A stretch of DNA of 64,000 bases from Paenibacillus taichungensis (GTDB lineage: Bacteria > Bacillota > Bacilli > Paenibacillales > Paenibacillaceae): the NCBI RefSeq assembly GCF_013359905.1, contig NZ_JABMCC010000094.1, positions 1 to 64,000 on the forward strand. Direction: 5' to 3'. Positions 30,419 to 39,400 of this stretch are shown here, in pieces (position 1 is the first letter of the stretch; every line of letters begins with the position of its first letter). The translations under genes were made by a program, and so were the position numbers. The notes under the pieces were generated by a model, which worked only from the letters and a program-made list of their open reading frames with translations, was not told the DNA's origin and searched no databases.

Positions 30419-31156
30419 TTACGCCTCCCTTTGTTTATTACGGATATATGTGGATAGTAACATAAAACCCACCAGATATGCTGCCAAAAGTAGGATATCG
30501 CGCAGGGCAGGCACGCCTCCGGCTATAATAACCCACGCTCCATTGCCAAAGCTATGGGAGGGCAGCCAGTTGCCGATCTGTCGTAGCCAGCTCGGCATAA
30601 TGTCAAGAGGCATCCACATCCCACCCAGCAAGGCCAGAGATAGATAGAGAGCGTTGCTCAATCCACTGGCGGTGTCCACCCGTCGGAATGTTCCTATACA
30701 GGTGCCAAGTGCAAGAAAGGGGAGAGAACCAGCCAGAATCCAAAGGGCGGAGCCGATCCATTGAGCAGGAGGAAGTGATACACCATTAATCAGGAATCCA
30801 GCTGTAAAGATGACGAAGATGGAAAACAGGTGCATTATCGTTTGTCCCACCATTTTGCCTCCAAAATAAATCGAGTTGGGTAACGGAGTCACTTGCAAGT
30901 AAGCGACCCAACCCTGTGCTCTTTCTTGGACAAGTCGGATACCGAGTGTCATGATCGAGGATCCCATGATGCTGAAGCAGGTCATAGACATCAAGTAGTG
31001 GGCATTCCATTGTTCTGAATCTGTTGTTCCTGTAGTGAAGATGCGCGTATAAAGAAAATAGAAGGCGACGGGCATCATCAAGGACCAGAAAATAAAGTAG
31101 ACATTGCGGGACATGCGGAGCATTTCAACACGAGATTGAGCGAGAAGCATCAACAT
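30419..31156 (-). CDS. yvfS: ABC-2 type exporter permease (YvfS-like)
   Basis: A 245-residue membrane protein with six hydrophobic segments in the ABC-2 arrangement, starting with a short amphipathic lead (MLMLLAQSRVEMLRMSRN) and containing IRLVQERAQGWVAYLQVTPL, the cytoplasmic loop before helix 3. It pairs with the ATPase gene 1 nt upstream. The exported compound is unknown; members near DesKR-like systems often handle lipids or peptide antibiotics (family knowledge, not shown here). Confidence 0.92.
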   Translation of the reverse strand: MLMLLAQSRVEMLRMSRNVYFIFWSLMMPVAFYFLYTRIFTTGTTDSEQWNAHYLMSMTCFSIMGSSIMTLGIRLVQERAQGWVAYLQVTPLPNSIYFGGKMVGQTIMHLFSIFVIFTAGFLINGVSLPPAQWIGSALWILAGSLPFLALGTCIGTFRRVDTASGLSNALYLSLALLGGMWMPLDIMPSWLRQIGNWLPSHSFGNGAWVIIAGGVPALRDILLLAAYLVGFMLLSTYIRNKQREA

Positions 31157-31157
31157 A

Positions 31158-32111
31158 TCAAATTTCCTCCTTCATGCTTTCCATCAGGTTTGCATAGGCA
31201 TCGTCCAGCTGTCCGGTTTCAATTCGGATGTCACTAACGGGAATCCCGCGTTCAATGAGGTGACGGAGCAGCACATCTGTATTTTTGGTGTGAAGAATGT
31301 AACGATCTTTGTGATATTCGATCCCGTCTACATCGGGCAGCTCTTCGATTTGTGCACGGACATCGACTACGGATGCCATCTCCGTGTTGGACACATCATC
31401 ATTGGTGAACATGCTATGCGTAGTTGAAAAGGAAATCGTTCGTATGGTGATTCCGGCCTTGATATTCCCTGGTGTTCCGTCTGCAACAATGGTACCTCGG
31501 TTAAAGAGAATGATTCGATCCGCTATTTCATCTGCTTCATGGAGGTAGTGCGTTGTGAAGATTACGGTTTTACCCTCCTGTGCCAGCTGGCGGATTCGTT
31601 CCCAGAAATGTCTCCTTGTTTCCGAATCCAGTCCGACTGTAGGTTCATCAAAGAATAGAATTTCGGGATTACCTGCCATGGCGAGGGCAAAATTTAGGCT
31701 GCGCTTTTGTCCGCCGGACAGCTTCTCTGCTCTTTTATTTAAGTCGGCTGGAGGGAGTCCCGTCAGTTCTTCGATATGGTCTGCATGAAGCGGTGCGGGA
31801 TAATAGCTGCGTACCATGCTTATAATCTCTCGAACGGTAAGCCCATCCATTACACTCACATCCTGCAGCATGACACCAATCTTCTGTCGAACCTGTGTGT
31901 GATTCGGTTTTTGGCCAAGCACAGTCACAAGTCCTGATGTAGCAGTGGACAAGCCGAGCATCATTTTCATGGTTGTTGTTTTGCCGGCGCCATTAGGGCC
32001 AAGGATCGCAACAACCGAACCACGGCTGATCTCTAAGGAGATATTGTTGACAACTTCTTTGTTGCCGTACCTTTTGCTTACCTGTTCAAGCTTTATAACG
32101 GGTGAGCTCAT
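31158..32111 (-). CDS. yvfR: ABC-2 type exporter ATPase (YvfR-like)
   Basis: A 317-residue ATPase. Walker A GPNGAGKTT, Q-loop MLQDVSVMD, signature LSGGQKRSL, Walker B ILFFDEPTVGLD and H-loop FTTHYLHEA are all present. A ~90-residue C-terminal extension (from ~220) resembles the accessory domain of drug- or lipid-export ATPases. It is the first gene of the four-gene minus-strand operon yvfR-S-T-U. Confidence 0.94.
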   Translation of the reverse strand: MSSPVIKLEQVSKRYGNKEVVNNISLEISRGSVVAILGPNGAGKTTTMKMMLGLSTATSGLVTVLGQKPNHTQVRQKIGVMLQDVSVMDGLTVREIISMVRSYYPAPLHADHIEELTGLPPADLNKRAEKLSGGQKRSLNFALAMAGNPEILFFDEPTVGLDSETRRHFWERIRQLAQEGKTVIFTTHYLHEADEIADRIILFNRGTIVADGTPGNIKAGITIRTISFSTTHSMFTNDDVSNTEMASVVDVRAQIEELPDVDGIEYHKDRYILHTKNTDVLLRHLIERGIPVSDIRIETGQLDDAYANLMESMKEEI

Positions 32112-32473
32112 CTTGAATCACGTCCTTGTTCTGTTCTACAAGATATTTCCATCTTATCGAACTGCCTGAGACGTGATTAGTAAGGATTGTCATGAGATTC
32201 AGATGACAATTGTCATCTTTTACGCATGGAACGAGTGGATATGCAATATCATGAGTTGAGGCCTCCTCCTCTATGGAGGAAGGGATAAAGCCTGCGTTTT
32301 TAATAGAGACAAATGAGGTTGTATACGTATTCAAAGATAGCCTGTGATGTTGTTCACAATAGCGAGGAAGCTAATCACAGCAAAGGTCTTATCGTCTTGA
32401 CCCAGGCGTATCCTTCAATTATAGTTGGTACGTAGGATTAAACTATTATAGATAGATAAAGGTGGCTTGTAGC
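32112..32473. other. Divergent intergenic region between yvfR and glcK
   Basis: 362 nt without a gene. It must hold the yvfR promoter (minus strand) and the glcK promoter (plus strand). The clearest feature is the 18-bp palindrome at 32201-32218; I see no promoter strong enough to place. Confidence 0.6.
32187..32218. promoter_or_regulatory. Palindromic operator candidate upstream of yvfRSTU
   Basis: A perfect 18-bp palindrome AGATGACAATTGTCATCT at 32201-32218, with a further ATTGTCAT half-site at 32187-32194 in direct repeat, 22 nt apart (two helical turns). It lies ~90 nt upstream of yvfR. The TGACA/TGTCA arms resemble sites of NarL-type DesR/LiaR regulators, so autoregulation by YvfU is likely but unproven. 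Confidence 0.55.
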
Positions 32474-33424
32474 ATGTCTGAGAAAATCTACGTTGGGGTC
32501 GATCTCGGCGGAACAGCAATCAAGGTCGGTATATGTGATGAACACGGTCAGCTTATGCATACGTATGAAGGACCGACTGAAGTGGATAAGGGCGTTGACA
32601 CGGTCATTGCCAACATCGAAAAGTATGTCCGTCATATCGTTGCCGAATCGCCTTACAGCTGGGAACAGCTTGAAGGTGTAGGAGCAGGAGTGGCTGGGTT
32701 CACCAATGTACGCGAGGGAATTATCGTTCTTGCCCCTAACATTGGATTTCGGAATGTAGCCATTCGTTCGATTTTGGAAGAACGTCTGGGCAAGCCAGTC
32801 AAAATAGATAACGATGCAAACGTGGCTGCACTGGGTGAAGCTTGGGCAGGTGCTGGCAAGGGCGTGGACAACTGTGTATGCTATACGCTTGGTACAGGCG
32901 TTGGTGGTGGACTGATCTTGAACGGCAAGATCTATCAAGGTTTCTCCGGTATGGCTGGTGAGCTTGGTCATGTCAGTGTTGTTCCTGATCTGGAAGCAAT
33001 TCAATGCGGATGCGGCAAAATGGGATGCGTGGAAACTGTATCTTCAGCAACTGGAATTATTCGTATGGCCAAAGACGCTGTAGAGCGTGGAGACCATACA
33101 TCACTGGCACTCGTGGATAAGATTGCAGCTAAAGAAGTATTTGATGCTGCTAAAGCGGGCGATGAAGTTGCTCTTCGTATCGTCAATCGTGCAGCATTCT
33201 ATCTGGGCAAATCGATGGCGGCTGTAGCGGCTGTGATTAACCCTGAGATGTTCATTATCGGTGGCGGTGTATCCAAAGCGGGTAATATTTTGTTTGATGA
33301 AGTACGGACTGTGTTTGCGAAACTGACACCTGAACCGCTGCAAGAAGGGGTTAAAATTCTTGAAGCAACGCTTGGCAACAATGCAGGTATTGTTGGCGCG
33401 GCGGGTCTTCTCTTGCGTTCCTAG
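32474..33424 (+). CDS. glcK: ROK-family glucokinase
   Basis: A 316-residue cytoplasmic kinase forming glucose-6-phosphate. It has the ATP phosphate motif VGVDLGGTAIKVG, the sugar-binding KIDNDANVAALGEAW and GELGHVSV, and the ROK zinc signature CGCGKMGCVET. ATG 32474 is preferred, with AAAGGTGG 8 nt before; GTG at 32462 is possible. It stands directly before rapZ, 51 nt apart. Confidence 0.96.
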   Translation: MSEKIYVGVDLGGTAIKVGICDEHGQLMHTYEGPTEVDKGVDTVIANIEKYVRHIVAESPYSWEQLEGVGAGVAGFTNVREGIIVLAPNIGFRNVAIRSILEERLGKPVKIDNDANVAALGEAWAGAGKGVDNCVCYTLGTGVGGGLILNGKIYQGFSGMAGELGHVSVVPDLEAIQCGCGKMGCVETVSSATGIIRMAKDAVERGDHTSLALVDKIAAKEVFDAAKAGDEVALRIVNRAAFYLGKSMAAVAAVINPEMFIIGGGVSKAGNILFDEVRTVFAKLTPEPLQEGVKILEATLGNNAGIVGAAGLLLRS

Positions 33425-33475
33425 TAACCTCGTAACAGTATAATCCGACAGCAATATGATAAGGAGGGGACATTT

Positions 33476-34375
33476 ATGCTTGAAGGTGAAGTTTCACCGG
33501 GCACAGGCGCCACGCTCATTATCATTACGGGCATGTCCGGAGCAGGCAAGACGATTGCAGTACAAAGCCTGGAGGATCTTGGTTTCTTCTGTGTGGATAA
33601 TCTTCCGCCGGTATTGATTCCGAAATTCGCGGAGTTGATTGAGCAATCGAACGGCAAAATTGGCAAGGTCGCACTGGTTATCGACCTTCGCGGTCGTGAG
33701 TTCTTTACGGCTTTGTCCGAGTCACTGAACTATATTAAAGATCATTTTACCATTCATTGTGAAATACTATTCCTGGACGCGACAGACTCTGTATTGGTCC
33801 AGCGCTATAAGGAGAGCAGGCGCAGACATCCACTGGCTCCTGATGGCATGCCGCTTGATGGCATCCGGCTGGAACGTAAGATGCTGGAGGAACTCAAAAA
33901 TTCCGCCACTCAGGTACTGAATACCAGTACGATGAAGCCTGCTCAACTGAAAGAGCGCATCATATCCCGCTTTTCTCATCTGGAAAGCCATATGCTGTCG
34001 GTAAATATTACATCGTTTGGGTTCAAATACGGTATTCCGATCGATGCGGATCTGGTGTTTGACGTTCGTTTCTTGCCAAATCCGCATTATATTGAACATT
34101 TACGTCCGAATACGGGACAGAATAGTGATGTATACGAATATGTTATGAAATGGCCGGAGACGCAGGCGTTTCTGACCAAGCTGCTGGATATGCTGCATTT
34201 TCTGATTCCGCAATACCGGAAGGAAGGCAAAAGCCAGGTTATTATTGGAATCGGCTGTACCGGAGGCAAGCATCGTTCGGTAGCAATATCGGAATATTTG
34301 GGCAAAATGTTGGGAAGCAGCGAAACTGAGGCTGTTACCGTGAGCCATCGCGACGCCGACCGGGACCGTCATTGA
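33476..34375 (+). CDS. rapZ: RapZ-family nucleotide-binding protein (YvcJ)
   Basis: A 299-residue P-loop protein with Walker A GMSGAGKT and the invariant C-terminal segment GIGCTGGKHRSVAISE. In E. coli RapZ links glucosamine-6-phosphate level to sRNA decay; in B. subtilis YvcJ binds nucleotides and affects competence. AAGGAGGGG precedes the ATG. First of the conserved rapZ-yvcK-whiA trio, 13 nt before yvcK. Confidence 0.96.
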   Translation: MLEGEVSPGTGATLIIITGMSGAGKTIAVQSLEDLGFFCVDNLPPVLIPKFAELIEQSNGKIGKVALVIDLRGREFFTALSESLNYIKDHFTIHCEILFLDATDSVLVQRYKESRRRHPLAPDGMPLDGIRLERKMLEELKNSATQVLNTSTMKPAQLKERIISRFSHLESHMLSVNITSFGFKYGIPIDADLVFDVRFLPNPHYIEHLRPNTGQNSDVYEYVMKWPETQAFLTKLLDMLHFLIPQYRKEGKSQVIIGIGCTGGKHRSVAISEYLGKMLGSSETEAVTVSHRDADRDRH

Positions 34376-34388
34376 AGAGGGTGAAGGG

Positions 34389-35375
34389 ATGAAAGAAGCC
34401 GGACCACGAAGAGAACGTCCGAGAATTGTAGTCATGGGCGGCGGAACCGGATTATCCGTGATGCTGCGCGGTTTGAAGGAAAAGCCGCTGGACATCACGG
34501 CCATCGTGACGGTGGCGGATGACGGAGGAAGTTCGGGCATCCTGCGTAATGAGTTGCAAATGCCGCCTCCGGGCGACATTCGTAACGTACTTACAGCGCT
34601 GGCTGATGTAGAACCATTGTTGTCGGATATGCTGAATTATCGCTTCAATACAGGCGCGGGGCTTGCAGGCCACAGCCTGGGTAACTTGATTTTGGCTGCA
34701 ATGACGGATATATCGGGCGACTTCGTGACCGCTGTGCGGGAACTTAGCCGCGTGTTTGCCGTTCGGGGTGAGGTATTGCCGGCAGCCGGGCAGGCCGTTA
34801 TACTGCATGCAGAGATGGAGGATGGCTCAATTGTTACGGGCGAGTCCAAAATCCCTGAAGCTGGCTTACGGATCAAACGCGTTTTCCTTGAACCGGATCA
34901 CGTGGAGCCGTTGCCAGAGGCTGTTGAGGCTATTCGTCAGGCAGACGCCATCCTGATTGGGCCAGGTAGTCTCTACACGAGCATTCTGCCCAATCTGCTT
35001 GTACCTAAGCTGGCTGAAGCTGTCGTTGAGGCTGACGCAGTAAAAATGTTTATTTGTAATGTGATGACACAGCCGGGAGAAACGGATAATTACACGGTGA
35101 GTGACCACCTCAAGGCGGTACATGAACATGTAGGACACCAAATTTTCGACTATGTCATTGTAAATAATGGTGATATTCCGCTGCAGGTGCAGAATAAGTA
35201 TGCGGAAAAAGGAGCTAAACCGGTTGTGCTGGATATGAATGTGCTGAAGAGTGCCGGCTATCAAGTCGTTGCGGATACGTTGGTCCTATTCCGAACTTAT
35301 CTGCGCCATGATGCCGACAAGCTGAGCCATCACATCTATCAACTTGTACAAAATTGGATGTTACGGAAGAGGTGA
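34389..35375 (+). CDS. yvcK: YvcK/MgfK family gluconeogenesis factor
   Basis: A 328-residue CofD-like protein needed in Bacillus for growth on gluconeogenic carbon and for normal shape; it binds UDP-sugars. Motifs visible are VVMGGGTGLSVMLRGLK, TVADDGGSSGILR and GPGSLYTSILPNLLV, plus CNVMTQPGETDNY. Placed between rapZ and whiA as in nearly all Bacilli, 6 nt before whiA. Confidence 0.97.
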   Translation: MKEAGPRRERPRIVVMGGGTGLSVMLRGLKEKPLDITAIVTVADDGGSSGILRNELQMPPPGDIRNVLTALADVEPLLSDMLNYRFNTGAGLAGHSLGNLILAAMTDISGDFVTAVRELSRVFAVRGEVLPAAGQAVILHAEMEDGSIVTGESKIPEAGLRIKRVFLEPDHVEPLPEAVEAIRQADAILIGPGSLYTSILPNLLVPKLAEAVVEADAVKMFICNVMTQPGETDNYTVSDHLKAVHEHVGHQIFDYVIVNNGDIPLQVQNKYAEKGAKPVVLDMNVLKSAGYQVVADTLVLFRTYLRHDADKLSHHIYQLVQNWMLRKR

Positions 35376-35381
35376 AGTCCC

Positions 35382-36320
35382 ATGTCGTTTGCAGCACAGA
35401 CAAAAAAAGAACTAACGATGATCGAAAGCGAACCGTGCTGCGAAAAGGCGGAACTTTCAGCCCTCATCCGTATGCTTGGTGCGGTGCAGTTATCGAATAA
35501 AAAAGTCATCTTGGATATTTCGACGGAGAATGCCGCCATTGCAAGACGGGCATACTCTCTGCTTAAAAAGCATTTTCAAGTGCATACGGAATTGCTTGTC
35601 CGCAAAAAAATGCGGCTGAAAAAGAACAATGTATATATTGTTCGGATTCCAACCATGGTACAGGAGATTCTAAAAGATCTGTACATTGTTTCCGAAGGAT
35701 TTCTGTTTACTCCCGGGATCAGTGGAGAACTGTTCAATAATAACTGCTGTAAACGTGCTTATCTTCGAGGCGCATTTATGGCAGGAGGCTCAGTCAACAA
35801 TCCCGAAGGTTCATCCTACCACCTGGAGATTGCGTCCATGTATGAGGAGCACTGTCAGGCCCTAGTGGACCTGGCGAATGAATTTCATCTCAATGCCCGG
35901 TGTATAGAACGCAAAAAAGGATTCATCCTATACATTAAGGAAGGCGAGAAAATCATTGAGCTGCTCAGTATCATTGGTGCACATCAGGCCCTTTTCAAGT
36001 TCGAGGATGTGCGTATTATGCGAGATATGCGTAATTCCGTCAACCGAATCGTCAATTGTGAGACAGCGAACCTGAATAAAACGATTGGAGCAGCCGTCAG
36101 ACAGATCGATAACATCAGACTGTTGCAAAAGGAAGTTGGTCTGGAGTCGTTGCCCGAAAAGCTTCGTGAAGTGGCTGAAGTCAGACTCGCCCATCCGGAT
36201 ATCAACTTGAAGGAAGTAGGCGAACTGCTTAAAGGTACAGTCAGCAAGTCTGGAGTGAATCATCGGCTCCGCAAAATTGATGAGCTGGCAGAAAAGGTTC
36301 GTACCGAGCGTTACGGTTAA
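35382..36320 (+). CDS. whiA: DNA-binding protein WhiA
   Basis: A 312-residue protein with an N-terminal LAGLIDADG-like fold ([24 protein letters not shown] segment around 126-147) and a C-terminal HTH ([20 protein letters not shown] through [14 protein letters not shown]). It affects division and sporulation-type development in Gram-positives. Start at ATG 35382 ([11 protein letters not shown]). Followed by a probable terminator. Confidence 0.97.
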   Translation: MSFAAQTKKELTMIESEPCCEKAELSALIRMLGAVQLSNKKVILDISTENAAIARRAYSLLKKHFQVHTELLVRKKMRLKKNNVYIVRIPTMVQEILKDLYIVSEGFLFTPGISGELFNNNCCKRAYLRGAFMAGGSVNNPEGSSYHLEIASMYEEHCQALVDLANEFHLNARCIERKKGFILYIKEGEKIIELLSIIGAHQALFKFEDVRIMRDMRNSVNRIVNCETANLNKTIGAAVRQIDNIRLLQKEVGLESLPEKLREVAEVRLAHPDINLKEVGELLKGTVSKSGVNHRLRKIDELAEKVRTERYG

Positions 36321-36408
36321 ATTAAGATTAAGGTAGTCTGGGAATTGATTGTTTTGGTTTTCGCCAAAAGGTCAGTATAAAGTCAGCCCATAAGTATCAG
36401 GAGAGCTG

Positions 36409-36483
36409 CTCAGGTGTAATGAGGTGATGTAAAAAGGCTAAAATGGGTCATAATAATGACATCCCAATCACCCTGAGTTTTTT
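36409..36483 (+). terminator. Probable terminator after whiA
   Basis: CTCAGG (36409-36414) pairs with CCTGAG (36472-36477), with an alternative inner GGTGAT/ATCACC pairing, followed by T6. The long loop makes it less certain. Confidence 0.55.
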
Positions 36484-36508
36484 CTTCTAGTGTCCTGCTC
36501 TGGTTATA

Positions 36509-36517
36509 TGGTATAAT
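36509..36517 (+). promoter_or_regulatory. Extended -10 promoter of the HPr-like gene
   Basis: TGGTATAAT is a perfect extended -10 (TGnTATAAT) 58 nt before the start codon. No good -35 is seen at 17 nt. GGGGGTAAG provides the ribosome binding site downstream. Confidence 0.6.
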
Positions 36518-36574
36518 GTTATAAATATAATTGTGTATTTAATGTCCAGATTTCATAATAGGGGGTAAGTTTCC

Positions 36575-36844
36575 ATGACAAAGCACCCGGTAGTTGTCCG
36601 TTTGAAAACGGGTCTCCATGCCAGACCTGCGGCACTGTTCGTTCAAGAAGCGAATAAGTACTCATCTGAAGTGTTCGTCGAGAAGGACGACAAAAAAGTA
36701 AATGCAAAAAGTATCATGGGGATCATGAGCCTTGCAATCAGTACTGGTACGGAAATCCAGATTAGTGCAGAAGGCGCGGACGCCGAACAGGCTGTAAACG
36801 CTTTAGTTAGTCTGGTAAGCAAGGAAGAGCTTGAGAACCAATAA
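36575..36844 (+). CDS. HPr-family phosphocarrier in the crh position
   Basis: An 89-residue HPr-fold protein. It has both regulatory sites: His15 in TGLHARPAAL (PTS phosphotransfer) and Ser46 in VNAKSIMGIMSL (HprK target). Sequence (RLKTGL.ARPAALFVQEAN) and position after whiA match B. subtilis Crh, but Crh has Gln at position 15. It could be the cell's HPr, or a Crh-type protein that kept the histidine; no ptsI follows, so a PTS operon is not evident here. Own promoter and terminator. Confidence 0.92.
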   Translation: MTKHPVVVRLKTGLHARPAALFVQEANKYSSEVFVEKDDKKVNAKSIMGIMSLAISTGTEIQISAEGADAEQAVNALVSLVSKEELENQ

Positions 36845-36868
36845 GATATGATTTGAACCCAATGAAGA

Positions 36869-36889
36869 AGTCCCGAAAGGGGCTTTTTT
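36869..36889 (+). terminator. Terminator after the HPr-like gene
   Basis: AGTCCC-GAAA-GGGGCT hairpin with six T. Confidence 0.85.
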
Positions 36890-36991
36890 GCGTTTTAAGG
36901 CTGTCAAGTGCAACATTATGGAATTAAGCCCGTCTGTTAGGTATCAAATCGATTTGAGTTTGAGATGTTAAAACTTAAGGAGGCTAACGTA

Positions 36992-37747
36992 ATGGGTAAA
37001 TTATGGTTGAAACCGCTGGGCGCGGTGATGGTTGCAGGTACATTGCTTGTAGGAGGTACTGCGTGGGTAGCACCTAGTAATTATGCGTATGCTGCTGAGG
37101 TACAGGGGGTACAGCAAAACGTGATCAACGTTGTGGGTACAGGTGAGATTCAAGTGAAGCCGGACATCGCTTATCTTTCCATTGGAGTGAACAGTACAGC
37201 AGATACTGCAGCCTCCGCTCAAAAAGCGAATGCAGCGAAAATTCAAAAAGTTAGCAATCTGCTGAAAAGTACGTGGAAAATCAGTGCGGATGATATTCAA
37301 ACCAGCCAGTTCTACGTACAGCCTAACTACACGTATAGTGAAAAAGACGGACAGAAGATCAAAGGGTACACAGCTCATCATACATTGACTGTAACGTACC
37401 GGGAGATGGACAAGATTGGTGAACTCCTGGATGCTTCATCCCAAGCTGGTGCCAATAATATTGAGAATGTGCGTTTTACGGTAGAAAAACCGGAGAGCTT
37501 TGAAGCTCAAGTGATTGAAAAAGCTGTTGCCAATGCTGATGTGAAAGCTGGAGCTATTGCAAAAGCAGTTAAACGTCAACTGGGTGCTGTTCTCTCCGTG
37601 AGCCAAGGTGACGCTAATGTACCTGTGTTCTATGCAAGTGAGGCTCTGATGTCCAAAGCAACAGCTGATTCTGCTGGTAGCACAGAAATTGAAACAGGAC
37701 AGGTTAAAGTAAGCACAACGCTGAATATTACGTATGAAATGAAATAA
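36992..37747 (+). CDS. Exported SIMPL-domain protein (DUF541)
   Basis: A 251-residue secreted or surface protein. A signal peptide (MGKLWLKPLGAVMVAGTLLV, cleavage near AYA-AEV, about residue 35) is followed by the SIMPL domain, with the characteristic NVVGTGEIQVKPDIAYLSIG at its start. Function of the family is unclear; some members protect against oxidative stress. AAGGAGG stands 8 nt before ATG 36992. Followed by a strong terminator. Confidence 0.88.
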   Translation: MGKLWLKPLGAVMVAGTLLVGGTAWVAPSNYAYAAEVQGVQQNVINVVGTGEIQVKPDIAYLSIGVNSTADTAASAQKANAAKIQKVSNLLKSTWKISADDIQTSQFYVQPNYTYSEKDGQKIKGYTAHHTLTVTYREMDKIGELLDASSQAGANNIENVRFTVEKPESFEAQVIEKAVANADVKAGAIAKAVKRQLGAVLSVSQGDANVPVFYASEALMSKATADSAGSTEIETGQVKVSTTLNITYEMK

Positions 37748-37812
37748 GTAAAGTAAATGAAGGCTGGATGTCCGTTAAAGTTATGCTTGAGCGGGCGAAA
37801 GGCAATAATGAC

Positions 37813-37844
37813 AAAGACGTTGTCCATCGGACAGCGTCTTTTTT
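37813..37844 (+). terminator. Terminator after the SIMPL gene
   Basis: AAGACGTTGTCC and GGACAGCGTCTT around a 3-nt loop, followed by T-run. Confidence 0.9.
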
Positions 37845-38111
37845 GTTATAAAGGCGGACTTTGATGAAGTTTGGAAAGAAGAGGTGAAATATGACGAAAT
37901 GAATTGCTGGTTTTTGGTATCTTTTTTGTCCATTTGTTCGTAACAAAACCTTCATTATAGGCATCTGGATCGAACAACATTGTAACTGGAGCTGTAAACC
38001 TTTCCGGAATTGGGTTAATTATAATAAAGAGGTGAGCGTATGAGGCATACGATCAAATCAGGATACATACGCAATGACACTCAATTTGAATTCGAGAGAG
38101 GAGTTTTATAT

Positions 38112-39209
38112 ATGACATCATGGAAAAAATGGACAAGTGCACTACTGGCGGCAGGAATTATTGTGGGGAGCGGGACTGTATGGCAGGAAAGTTCAGTACA
38201 GGCAGCTTCAGTATCGACGAAAGTGACAACACCTACTGAGGTAACTCTGAAATCGGGAGGAAAAACGCTTACTCAAAAAGGACTGCTTCAAGGTGGCTCC
38301 ACTTGGGTTTCGCTTACCGCAGTGAAAGATGTTGCAGGTGGAAGTTTGAAATATGATGCTAAGACTAAAGAATACTCCTTAACGGCAGCTAATAATACGA
38401 TGACCATCAGCCTGATTGATGGGGCACCGAGTGTTAGAATTAATAACTACTATCCGCAAGTGGAAGCGAAGCTGATCAATGGCCGATTGTATATTCCGTT
38501 TTCTGCAATGAGAGATTATTTGGGTGTTCAGGGCAGCTGGGATGGAAAAGCCAAGACACTGACGCTGAGTAAATTGAAGCAAAATAGCGTGACAGTCAAA
38601 GCGGCAACAGTGAAGGTCAGCATCAAGAACGCTGAAGTCGATATTCAATATCCTCAGGTGAGCGGACTGGCTAACGATAAAGCAGAAGCAGCTATCAACA
38701 AGGTGCTAAAAGATGAAGTCGATGCTTTCGTAGCGGATTTTAAAAAACAAACCAAGGAATTTGGTGACGCAGCAGCGAACCGTCCATACGCATTTGAGAG
38801 TTCTTATGTGGTGACGTATAACGAAAATGGTGTGCTTGGGCTCATTACGCAAAGTTATCAAGATTATGCGGGCGCACATGGCATGACGTTCCGTACAGGT
38901 CACACCTTTGCTCTGGATTCCGGTAAAGAATTGAGTCTGGATGATGTGATCCAAAATAATAAAACCGTACGTGAGACAGTAAGTAAAAAAGTGGGAGATC
39001 AGCTTAAAGCAAGTGGTGGTTACCTTGAAGGCTATAAAGGTCTGAATAAAGATCAGGATTTCTATGTAACACCAACAGGTGTAGTTGTATTCTTCCAGTT
39101 GTATGAATACACAGCTTATGCGGAAGGCTTCCCGGAATTCCCGTTCACATACAAAGAGCTGCTTCCTAAAGGCACAGAGCCGTTCAGTGGCTTAACAGCA
39201 GACAAGTAA
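38112..39209 (+). CDS. Exported copper-amine-oxidase-N / DUF3298 (PdaC-like) protein
   Basis: About 365 residues. A signal peptide (SWKKWTSALLAAGIIVGSG, cleavage near VQA-AS) precedes a copper amine oxidase N-terminal-like domain (~45-155; KLINGRLYIPFSAMRDYLG) common in Paenibacillus wall proteins. The C-terminal ~190 residues carry a DUF4163/DUF3298 (PdaC/RsiV type) module with YAGAHGMTFRTGHTFALDSG and the end FPFTYKELLP. Role unknown; RsiV relatives bind lysozyme. ATG 38112 with GAGAGGAG is preferred; ATG 38040 also has a good site but would place 24 residues before the signal peptide. Confidence 0.85.
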   Translation: MTSWKKWTSALLAAGIIVGSGTVWQESSVQAASVSTKVTTPTEVTLKSGGKTLTQKGLLQGGSTWVSLTAVKDVAGGSLKYDAKTKEYSLTAANNTMTISLIDGAPSVRINNYYPQVEAKLINGRLYIPFSAMRDYLGVQGSWDGKAKTLTLSKLKQNSVTVKAATVKVSIKNAEVDIQYPQVSGLANDKAEAAINKVLKDEVDAFVADFKKQTKEFGDAAANRPYAFESSYVVTYNENGVLGLITQSYQDYAGAHGMTFRTGHTFALDSGKELSLDDVIQNNKTVRETVSKKVGDQLKASGGYLEGYKGLNKDQDFYVTPTGVVVFFQLYEYTAYAEGFPEFPFTYKELLPKGTEPFSGLTADK

Positions 39210-39277
39210 AGTATTAGATTTTCTATGAAAGTTAAGTGAATCGATTGAATTTGTATCATGCACTCTTAAATTATCAT

Positions 39278-39322
39278 CAAAAAAAGGACGCCCTCGTCAT
39301 ATTGACGAGAGCGTCCTTTTTT
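39278..39322. terminator. Bidirectional terminator before clpP
   Basis: AAAAAAGGACGC.CTCGTCA pairs with TGACGAG.GCGTCCTTTTTT. It can end the plus-strand exported-protein gene and the minus-strand clpP transcript. Confidence 0.9.
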
Positions 39323-39368
39323 CATATAGCCAACTCAACTGAGCGTTGCCGTTTGAGTTGGCTATATG
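39323..39368. repeat. Perfect 16-bp inverted repeat adjoining the terminator
   Basis: CATATAGCCAACTCAA (39323-39338) and its exact complement (39353-39368) around a 14-nt loop. It abuts the terminator at 39278-39322, so two strong hairpins stand in tandem at the 3' end of clpP. No T-run follows, so it is not an ordinary terminator by itself. Confidence 0.8.
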
Positions 39369-39400
39369 GCATATTCATTTAATTGGCAATTCGCCTTGGC

